NCBI GenBank assembly: GCA_910584065.1
Contig: CAJTZN010000066.1
Span: 1-13,326 of the forward strand
Length of the DNA: 13,326 bases
Source of the DNA: an uncultured Eubacterium sp.
Lineage (GTDB): Bacteria; Bacillota; Clostridia; Lachnospirales; Lachnospiraceae
Reading direction: 5' to 3'
Shown here: in pieces, positions 8,136 through 13,326 of the stretch
Numbering within the stretch: the stretch's first letter is position 1
Layout of the letters: every line of letters starts with the position of its first letter
Program-made: the position numbers and the translations under genes
The notes under the pieces: model-generated
Told to the model about the DNA's origin: nothing
Seen by the model: only the letters and a program-made list of their open reading frames with translations
The model's database searches: none

Positions 8136-8180
8136 CGTATTATACACTAGTATATTGTACACTAGTGTATTATGCACTAG
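8136..8180. repeat. Three 15-bp tandem repeats in the recJ upstream region, with a palindromic core
   Basis: Plus-strand units are CGTATTATACACTAG (8136-8150), TATATTGTACACTAG (8151-8165) and TGTATTATGCACTAG (8166-8180). On the transcribed strand each reads CTAGTG followed by an AT-rich -10-like word (CATAAT, ACAATA, TATAAT). A perfect 12-bp palindrome TACACTAGTGTA lies at 8158-8169, and a one-mismatch version at 8143-8154. The array begins at the stop codon of the 58-residue protein and ends about 90 bp before the recJ start. The TATAAT at 8144-8139 could be a recJ -10 box, though no good -35 is seen. It looks like a multi-operator or a variable-number promoter repeat. Confidence 0.7.
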
Positions 8181-8353
8181 ATGCCAAAAGAAGAATAACC
8201 AAAAAATGGCGCGAGATCCTTCCAAATCAGCAACGCTTCAATTACGAGAGTTCCCACCATCCCCGCCAGCGCGACCAGCGCGACTCCGGTCCGCTCAGAA
8301 TTTATTTCTTTCCAGTATATATAGAAACATATGATTGAAAAAATAAGTATCAT
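8177..8353 (-). CDS. 58-residue two-helix membrane protein (small ORF)
   Basis: The ATG at 8353-8351 follows AGGAG (8366-8362) at good spacing, and the frame runs 58 codons to TAG at 8177-8179. It encodes a hydrophobic first helix (ILIFSIICFYIYW, residues 2-14), a short charged turn (KEINSERT) and a second helix (VALVALAGMVGTLVIEALLIW, residues 24-44), ending in KDLAPFFGYSSFGI. A strong promoter lies just upstream. A diverged copy at 9538-9708 keeps the same C-terminal protein sequence, which supports this being a real gene. I do not recognise the family. It lies upstream of recJ in the same direction and may share a transcript with it. Confidence 0.75.
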   Translation of the reverse strand: MILIFSIICFYIYWKEINSERTGVALVALAGMVGTLVIEALLIWKDLAPFFGYSSFGI

Positions 8354-8390
8354 GTTTCCTTCTCCTAATTAAAAAAATAACCCTATTGCT

Positions 8391-8420
8391 ATTATACTCC
8401 AGGGTACATCCGGAAATCAA
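8391..8420 (-). promoter_or_regulatory. Sigma-A-type promoter of the 58-residue protein gene
   Basis: On the minus strand, TTGATT (8420-8415) and TATAAT (8396-8391) are separated by 18 bp. The start codon lies about 40 bp downstream. The spacer contains an imperfect dyad (TACTCCAGGGTA, 8395-8406). In the second module copy this is a perfect palindrome, so an operator between -35 and -10 is plausible. Confidence 0.7.
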
Positions 8421-8471
8421 CTAATTTTTCAGTTTCGATTGCGCAAATGCGTAAATTTACTATGAAATCCG

Positions 8472-9179
8472 TTATTTTAACTCGATATATACCCCAGCAA
8501 AACAAGTATACGGTTTGATCAGCGTTTCGTAAAACCGCTTGTCAGCGATGGCGTATTCATGCCCCGTTGCAAACCATTCCTTCCATGCCAGCTCAAAACA
8601 TTCCATTTCCCACGTCTCGACTCTTTCCATTCTATCGTGGTTCCCGACAATTTTCCTCCATTCCGCCGGGCTTTTGAACATATACGCCTCATCCCCCAGC
8701 CAGTCAGAAAGAAGTTCCTCGGAACGGCCGCCGTATTCATTTTTTATGCCGGGAATGCCAATGAATACTACCGCCTTCTCATTCAAAAACGGTAAGATCT
8801 TTGCTTCAAAAAATCCTTCCTCAGCAGCAAAATAATGATAGGAATCTATGCTGAACAAAGCATCAAACTGTCCTATTTCAAAGCTCAGATTATTGGCATC
8901 CTCATGAACGGCAGAAATCTACTCCCCAACGCCCCAGTCTTCAAATCTCTTTTCATTCTCTTCCGCGCGGACCCAAAGGTCATTGGCATAAACTTTTGCC
9001 CTTGTTTCTTTCGCGATCATAAGGCTCGTTAGTCCCGTCCCGCACCCCAGATCGAGAACCATGTTATTTTCATTCAGCCGCAACGGATACCTTTTCAATA
9101 ATTCTTCCAAAATCCTTGCACTCTTAGGTCCCATCAGCGTATCGGCTGATATATATTTTGTATAATCTCTAATATCCAT
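8472..9179 (-). pseudogene. SAM-dependent methyltransferase gene interrupted by an in-frame amber codon
   Basis: The 5' part contains AdoMet motif I, VLDLGCGTG (about residues 41-49), and an acidic motif II, VYANDLW. The frame then meets TAG at 8919-8921, after codon 86. The same frame continues without shift through HEDANNLSFEIGQFDALFS, IDSYHYF and IGIPGIKNEYGG to ELK and a stop at 8472-8474. Without the TAG it would be a normal class I methyltransferase of about 235 residues, related to UbiE/cyclopropane-synthase-like proteins of unknown substrate. I place the start at the ATG at 9179 (MDIRDYTKYI). A TTG at 9206 is also open. A sequencing error or a recent nonsense mutation would both explain the single change. 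The gene directly follows the truncated end of the RhuM remnant. Confidence 0.8.
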
Positions 9180-9189
9180 TCTTTTACTC

Positions 9190-9478
9190 TTAAATATAGT
9201 GTTCAATTTCCCTGTTTACATTACGACTGCCCTCTTGTTGAACTACTCGATTTTTTCGAGTAGTTGATATCTGCTCTAATTCTCCTGATTTATAAATTTC
9301 GCACAAATGATATGTAATTGTATTGGATTCCACATCAAATAGAAGTCCCATCATTCGTTGCGACATCCACAATGTACCATCCTAATATATTACTTCTACT
9401 CCGTCAGCGTGGGACTGTTCCTCAAATATTAAAAACTCAGCCGCACTGCTTCGAATTGTCAGTTCTTTTTTTTGCCAT
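9190..9478 (-). pseudogene. RhuM-family protein gene, frameshifted, stopped and 3'-truncated
   Basis: ATG at 9478-9476 reads MAKK, then a run of eight A's puts the next codons out of frame. One base fewer would give MAKKELTIRSSAAEFLIF, which matches the usual RhuM start. The frame continues through HADGVEVIY, meets TAG at 9382-9384, then runs DGTLWMSQRMMGLLFDVESN, EIYKSGELEQIS and NREIEHY before a TAA at 9190-9192. RhuM proteins normally continue with NLDMI and a further 200 or so residues, which are absent. There are therefore three lesions: a frameshift in a poly-A run, an amber codon and loss of the 3' two-thirds. RhuM proteins occur in genomic islands and their function is poorly defined. 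Confidence 0.75.
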
Positions 9479-9537
9479 AGGTATCTATCCTTTCTTTAGT
9501 CCTTTTATGATCCATCACTTCATTTGTAATTTGTGCA

Positions 9538-9708
9538 CTAGATACCAAAAGAAGAATAATCGAAAAATGGCGCGAGATCTTTCCAGATCATCAGCGTTTC
9601 AATCACAAGAGTGCCTACCATTCCCGCCAGTGCGACCAGCGCAACTTCAGTCCGCTCGGAATTTCTTTCCAGTATATATAGAAACATATGATTGTAAAAA
9701 AGTAGAAT
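9538..9708 (-). pseudogene. Degenerate second copy of the small membrane protein gene
   Basis: The C-terminal two-thirds (NSERTEVALVALAG, then IWKDLAPFFDYSSFGI) is nearly identical to the 58-residue protein. At the aligned start position, ATG has become ATT (9708-9706). A 4-base deletion just before the NSERT codons shifts the N-terminal frame, so the first helix is replaced by ILLFYNHMFLYILER. A TTG at 9729 or an internal ATG in the same frame could still give a protein, but neither has a good ribosome binding site. Promoter and Shine-Dalgarno (GGAG) are kept. Most likely this is a decaying duplicate. Confidence 0.65.
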
Positions 9709-9744
9709 CCTTCCGTCTCCTAATAACAATATAACCCTATTGTC

Positions 9745-9773
9745 ATTATACTCTAGAGTACATATGGAATCAA
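9745..9773 (-). promoter_or_regulatory. Promoter with a perfect 12-bp palindrome in the spacer
   Basis: TTGATT (9773-9768) and TATAAT (9750-9745) are 17 bp apart on the minus strand. TACTCTAGAGTA at 9749-9760 is a perfect palindrome covering part of the -10 and the spacer. Its form TACWCTAGWGTA matches TACACTAGTGTA at 8158-8169 upstream of recJ, suggesting that the same repressor could bind both. The regulator itself is not in this window. Confidence 0.6.
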
Positions 9774-9887
9774 CTATTATTTTCTCTTCTAATCACCCAT
9801 TTTCACATTTCATATTACTTTTCACACAGTAACTAGCCATAACATTAGCGCCATCAAATTCCTAAAGTATTCCCATGCTCCATTGAA

Positions 9888-10526
9888 TTATCCCACCAAC
9901 TTATCAAGAATTTTCCCATCCTCCATACAGTACACAACATCACACAATGTATCTATATCCTCTTGGTTATGACTCGTAAGCAAAACCAGCGTCCCATCAT
10001 CTGCCGCTTTTCTTATTATATCTCTTACAAGTCCAACTGAATTATGATCTAAACCATTCATCGGCTCATCCAGAAGCAAGATCTTCGGCTTTTCCATAAT
10101 GGCCTGAACAATCCCTAACTTTTGCCTCATTCCCATAGAATATTTCCCCACATGTTTTCTATTCTTTGCGTCCAAACCAATCATTTCCATATACGCACAT
10201 ATCTCTTCTTTCCCTATTTTCCCCCTTACAGAGGCCAGTAATCTTAAATTTTTATATCCGGAGTAATTTGGAATGAATCCTGGATTTTCTATAATCACGC
10301 CAATATCTTCCGGAACATCCATATCCTTTCCCAGCAATTTCCCATCTATCACGATTTTTCCTGTGGTCGGCTTAACAAACCCGCATATACACTTCATTAA
10401 CATTGTTTTTCCACATCCATTTCTACCAACCAGTCCATAGATCTTTCCAGCATCGAATTTCACAGAAATATCAGAAAGAACCTCATTATCCCCATATATC
10501 TTAGTTATACTGTTAACACTGATCAT
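9888..10526 (-). CDS. ABC transporter ATP-binding protein (BcrA/LanF-like)
   Basis: The 212-residue ATPase has Walker A GRNGCGKT (34-41), signature YSMGMRQK (129-136), Walker B ILLLDEP (149-155) and H-loop His186 in LTSHNQED. At the Q-loop position it has Glu80 (IIENPGF) instead of Gln. A Glu here is reported for lantibiotic-immunity LanF proteins, and the IENP form is also common in BcrA-like exporters. The start is the ATG at 10526 behind GGAGGG, not the longer open frame to 10580, which overlaps the permease. It lies 19 bp after the second permease and ends the operon. With two separate permeases it should form an efflux-type ABC-2 exporter. Confidence 0.93.
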   Translation of the reverse strand: MISVNSITKIYGDNEVLSDISVKFDAGKIYGLVGRNGCGKTMLMKCICGFVKPTTGKIVIDGKLLGKDMDVPEDIGVIIENPGFIPNYSGYKNLRLLASVRGKIGKEEICAYMEMIGLDAKNRKHVGKYSMGMRQKLGIVQAIMEKPKILLLDEPMNGLDHNSVGLVRDIIRKAADDGTLVLLTSHNQEDIDTLCDVVYCMEDGKILDKLVG

Positions 10527-10545
10527 CGTATTATCCCTCCATTTG

Positions 10546-11382
10546 TTACACTTCGACAACATCTTTTCTTTTCGCAACAAAATACGTCGACAATAACAAT
10601 ATTATATTTAATATAATAAGACATGCAATAGAAAATATTGATGATGGAAACCCCCGTTCCCTTGCATAGGCCATATTGGACATTTGTATCCATGATATTG
10701 GGGAAATCCATAACAGCATCATATTGCCTGTAATATATACAAACCAGTCCAGCAAAACAAGTGCGGCACAGATCAAAATACCAACACTCCGATTTCTAAA
10801 TAAAATGTTGCAAAAATATAATATCATCCCTATTAACAACATTAAAAGGACACTTACGCAAACCGTATAAACCATCACTTCCTGCGCAGAATATCGACTT
10901 ACTGTTTGATAAGATATCGGATGAACGATGTCAAATTGCCTTGCCAGAGTTTCGATTACCTTTCCCCAGTCTTTCAAAAAGACGATCATAGAAATATTTC
11001 TTATAATAGGTAGCACCATTAAAAAAGCAGTAAGCAAAAAACAGCATATAATAATATACACCATTTGGGCTAGATACCACTTCTTCTTTCCTGTTCTTGA
11101 CAAAAGCAATAGCTGAAAATCCGAAATAAAAGGAGCATTAGAAAATAAAAAAATCACACAGGAAAATATAACAATTCTCATAAATGGGTGCGTAAAACAA
11201 AAGGGAAATAAATATGGAGACACTCGAAATCTTGCCTGCTGAGCAAAATCAAAAACCGATGTATAATTGTCCAACACAAAAATCACCAGCGTTAGTACAA
11301 CAAAATAAATTTTATAATTCCTGATCCAGTTTGCAAAATTGCACATTATGATTTTACAAATCCCTTTAGTCCTTTTCACCAC
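10546..11382 (-). CDS. ABC-2-like membrane protein, second permease of the exporter
   Basis: The 278-residue protein has six predicted membrane helices (about 24-40, 69-86, 106-127, 168-192, 199-217 and 248-270) and a short basic C-terminus (KRKD). No catalytic motif is seen. It starts at GTG 11382 (or the next codon, also GTG) with AGGAG five bases upstream, and overlaps the preceding permease by 17 bp. Helix number and position between a permease and an ATPase point to the second membrane half of an ABC exporter, as in LanE/LanG pairs. The substrate is unknown. The coding sequence is AT-rich, unlike the recJ-transglutaminase block. Confidence 0.8.
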   Translation of the reverse strand: MVKRTKGICKIIMCNFANWIRNYKIYFVVLTLVIFVLDNYTSVFDFAQQARFRVSPYLFPFCFTHPFMRIVIFSCVIFLFSNAPFISDFQLLLLSRTGKKKWYLAQMVYIIICCFLLTAFLMVLPIIRNISMIVFLKDWGKVIETLARQFDIVHPISYQTVSRYSAQEVMVYTVCVSVLLMLLIGMILYFCNILFRNRSVGILICAALVLLDWFVYITGNMMLLWISPISWIQMSNMAYARERGFPSSIFSIACLIILNIILLLSTYFVAKRKDVVEV

Positions 11383-12157
11383 AGCATCTCCTTTTCATAA
11401 CACCAGCAAAAACAAAACCAACAAATAATAAACACGACAAATCAAACAATATAATATATCCAATCGACTGTCCTACAGAAGATGATGTCCGTGTAATCCC
11501 CGACCAGATTGAAGAAAACAGCGTATATTCCGGCATCCTTAAAATAAGCTGCAATTTCGTTATTATGATATATGCCAGATAGGGAGAAAGCGCAGAAACA
11601 TATTGATTATGAATCAACACAGAAAGAACCATCCCTACTGCCACAAAAAAACTGATTACAAAAGCGACAAATAGAATACGCATTTCATAATACAAAATAT
11701 CATGAAATTTCAATAAATCTTCATACGCATCTGTCCCACCGGAGTAATAACTCTCATCTATAGATGGCATAATCCCTCTTCCAATAGCGACAAAAACATT
11801 CAACACAAATATTGTCATCAAAAATGAATATACGATTCCAATAATATATTTCGCAATTATATAGGAATATGTACTCGCTCGCGTGATAAATAGACGAGAC
11901 ACTTTTTCAGTTACATCTATACATACATTTGTTGTCACTATATAACCAAGAGGAATAAATAGTAATTCAAAAAAATATCCTCCATAAAACATATGAGAAA
12001 ACATATAATAAAAATTTGTATCACCCCAACCATTCTGCCTAATGTATGTCGCAACACCTATTGTCATTATAAGAGCCGAAAAAAATAGTGTGCTTATGGT
12101 ATTGGTAGCCCCAAACAATCTTCTCACTTCTGTTCTGCTCATATTCCAAAGTTTCAT
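11366..12157 (-). CDS. ABC-2-like membrane protein, first permease of the exporter
   Basis: The 263-residue protein has six predicted helices (about 19-38, 58-76, 104-125, 160-182, 188-205 and 231-253). A conserved-looking cytoplasmic loop after helix 2 (DVTEKVSRLFITRAS) and an amphipathic N-terminus (MSRTEVRRLFG) resemble ABC-2 permeases. It starts 11 bp after the lipoprotein stop. AAGGTGA, overlapping that stop, serves as ribosome binding site. Its end overlaps the next permease start. It is not closely similar to the second permease by eye, so the exporter would be a heterodimer. Confidence 0.82.
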   Translation of the reverse strand: MKLWNMSRTEVRRLFGATNTISTLFFSALIMTIGVATYIRQNGWGDTNFYYMFSHMFYGGYFFELLFIPLGYIVTTNVCIDVTEKVSRLFITRASTYSYIIAKYIIGIVYSFLMTIFVLNVFVAIGRGIMPSIDESYYSGGTDAYEDLLKFHDILYYEMRILFVAFVISFFVAVGMVLSVLIHNQYVSALSPYLAYIIITKLQLILRMPEYTLFSSIWSGITRTSSSVGQSIGYIILFDLSCLLFVGFVFAGVMKRRCCGEKD

Positions 12158-12168
12158 ATCAATTCACC

Positions 12169-13254
12169 TTACTCTATCCATTTCCCATTTTCCATATCTA
12201 AAATAAGTGACATAGTTTCTACGGCCTCAAGCCGTTTACCACCCTTGGAGTCGTTAATTTTTTGTTCTATTAGGAAAACATATACCGGAATGAAAGAAAC
12301 CGTTTCGCTTTTTCCGTCGCTTACCGCCAAATAGGACTGTTGAATTTCCTTGCATTCTACTTTATCCGTAGAGATTATATTCTCAAATTTTTGATTCATG
12401 GCTTGTTTTGCATTCTCTAATGACAAAACTTCAATTTCTTCCGGCTCACTCGAATCCACATTGTAAATTCCGCTGGCTTGAAAAGTTACCAAACCCTCTT
12501 TATTGACAATCGCCCAAATGTAAGATCCACAATAAAAACGTTCTCCGTAATCATAGTCATTATGATACAATACATTTTCCCCCGCACATACGCTCATTAC
12601 AACCAAATATCCCTCATCACGTTTTACAAAATCGCGTTTCATAGGTTCATTTGCTGGATCCTTCATATATTCTTTATATTCCTGATCTGACATAAACATC
12701 TTACTTAACTTGGTCAAGTTGTCTTTCGTCAGGGAGTATGTCTTTGTATCTTTTATTGAAAAGTTATTTTTTTCAATAATATCATTTACTGTTTCAATCG
12801 CCCTTTCTTCTGAAACATCCGTTATACTTCCTTTCTCAAAAATTTCATCAAAGTTTTCTCGAAACTTCCCTTTCTTATCATATAGGAGCGTTTCATAAGT
12901 ATCATAGAATTGCTGCGTTGTATACCTGACACTTCCCGGTTCAACAATGAGATAATTATTTTCTTTATCTTCCCATGTACTTTCCTCTTCTTCTGTTTCG
13001 TCCTCTAATTGCCTATAATCAGAACCAGCCGGAAAATAAATTTGAGGTTTTGCCAAAGTATTTATTCCCCGAATCTCCCCCCGAAAAACTTTATATTTAG
13101 ATACTTCGCCTGGCTTCTCTGTACTATGATCCTGTATCACAACATTATTATTCTCTATTTCTTCTTCATCCATAGCCTCATTCGCAACACCACACGATGT
13201 ACATCCAAACACCACCAAGGCAAGCAACAGCATATTCTTGAGCTTAACACACAT
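12169..13254 (-). CDS. Putative lipoprotein of the ABC exporter operon
   Basis: The start ATG at 13254 follows GGAGG at six bases. The frame is open further to the window edge but without a better start. The 361-residue product begins with a lipoprotein-like signal: KLK, a hydrophobic core NMLLLALVVF, then GCTSCG, with Cys18 or Cys21 as the lipidated residue. Neither fits the lipobox perfectly (VFGC or CTSC). An acidic, flexible linker follows (DEEEIENNN, then EDETEEEEST), and then a soluble mixed domain with no motif I recognise. It is the first gene of a tight four-gene unit with two permeases and an ATPase. A surface lipoprotein beside an exporter could be an immunity or sensor protein (LanI-like) or an accessory subunit. 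That is inference from context. Confidence 0.8.
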   Translation of the reverse strand: MCVKLKNMLLLALVVFGCTSCGVANEAMDEEEIENNNVVIQDHSTEKPGEVSKYKVFRGEIRGINTLAKPQIYFPAGSDYRQLEDETEEEESTWEDKENNYLIVEPGSVRYTTQQFYDTYETLLYDKKGKFRENFDEIFEKGSITDVSEERAIETVNDIIEKNNFSIKDTKTYSLTKDNLTKLSKMFMSDQEYKEYMKDPANEPMKRDFVKRDEGYLVVMSVCAGENVLYHNDYDYGERFYCGSYIWAIVNKEGLVTFQASGIYNVDSSEPEEIEVLSLENAKQAMNQKFENIISTDKVECKEIQQSYLAVSDGKSETVSFIPVYVFLIEQKINDSKGGKRLEAVETMSLILDMENGKWIE

Positions 13255-13270
13255 ATTGTACCTCCCATTT

Positions 13271-13326
13271 TTATAGAGCGATCTCGGAAACTCCCGAGCC
13301 TTGATTTTTCTGACTCTTTTCATCTC
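13271..13326 (-). CDS. Possible C-terminus of an upstream gene (partial)
   Basis: A frame enters from the right edge and ends ...DEKSQKNQGSGVSEIAL at TAA 13271-13273, 16 bp before the lipoprotein start, with the lipoprotein's GGAGG in the gap. This spacing would suit another operon gene, perhaps a regulator. Only 17 codons are visible. The lipoprotein frame is also open across the same stretch, so the call is tentative. A weak 5-bp hairpin (13283-13298) lies inside. Confidence 0.25.
   Translation of the reverse strand, partial: DEKSQKNQGSGVSEIAL

Larger units (their letters stand above)
8173..8426. repeat. Direct repeat module, left copy
   Basis: This stretch of about 250 bp, containing promoter, ribosome binding site and the small membrane protein gene, is repeated in the same orientation at about 9534-9778. 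By eye the copies match at roughly 80-90% of positions with a few small gaps. Homology fades just left of GCACTAG and just right of ATCAACTA. The two copies bracket the degraded methyltransferase and RhuM genes. Confidence 0.85.
9534..9778. repeat. Direct repeat module, right copy
   Basis: Second copy of the promoter-plus-small-protein module at about 8173-8426, same orientation, offset about 1.36 kb at the left end. Differences include a missing 4 bases inside the coding part (TTTATTTC against TTTC) and small indels in the 5' leader. Only one CACTAG unit is found at its left end, against three next to the other copy. Confidence 0.85.

Noticed and set aside
8136..8180. CRISPR-like array
   Set aside because: Units of 15 bp follow each other without spacers and the array has only three units, so it is a tandem repeat, not CRISPR.
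8427..8471. Terminator after the methyltransferase
   Set aside because: Only a 4-bp stem around CGCATTTGCG without a following U-run. Too weak to call.
8919..9384. Reassigned or suppressed TAG codons (amber in both the methyltransferase and RhuM genes)
   Set aside because: TAG is used as the normal terminator of the DUF58, recJ and 58-residue protein genes in this window, and the RhuM gene has other lesions. Ordinary pseudogene decay is simpler.
9779..9887. Terminator or small gene downstream of the ABC operon
   Set aside because: AT-rich sequence with no stable hairpin and no frame with a ribosome binding site. Nothing callable.

Overview
The window looks like chromosomal DNA of a Clostridia-type Firmicute, most likely Lachnospiraceae. 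The grounds are strong GGAGG-type ribosome binding sites, a MoxR/DUF58/transglutaminase operon of Gram-positive style, and remnants of element-borne genes of kinds common in gut Clostridia. This is inferred from sequence style, not from a search. Nearly every real gene lies on the minus strand, so transcription runs from high to low coordinates.

Left edge (1-850): an accessory scar. It holds the 3' end of an unidentified plus-strand ORF, an array of degenerate repeats built on GCAGATTA and GATGCRCC that resembles an insertion-sequence end, a 10-bp terminator-like hairpin, and a broken helix-turn-helix gene with a structured leader. Housekeeping block (850-8353, GC-rich): in transcription order, a 58-residue membrane protein too short for routine ORF calling, a RecJ-family exonuclease, a family-2 glycosyltransferase with a helical C-terminal region, a MoxR AAA+ ATPase, a DUF58 protein and a large membrane transglutaminase. 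The last three form the classic MoxR-DUF58-TGase module (Bacillus yeaC-yeaD-yebA type). Their spacing or overlap suggests co-translation. A 15-bp unit repeated three times lies in the recJ upstream region, and a 20-bp unit is duplicated over the recJ stop codon.

Degraded segment (about 8170-9780): two diverged direct copies of a ~245-bp module (promoter plus small membrane protein gene) flank a SAM methyltransferase gene cut by one amber codon and a RhuM-family gene with three lesions. The left module copy looks intact. The right one has lost its start codon and carries a 4-bp deletion.

Right block (9888-13326, visibly AT-rich): a compact operon of a lipoprotein, two six-helix membrane proteins and an ABC ATPase. 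The ATPase has Glu where most ABC proteins have the Q-loop Gln, as reported for lantibiotic-immunity LanF proteins. With the leading lipoprotein, this makes a LanI/LanFEG-like self-protection or peptide-export system a reasonable hypothesis. The C-terminus of one more gene may be cut by the right edge.

No tRNA, rRNA or CRISPR array was seen.
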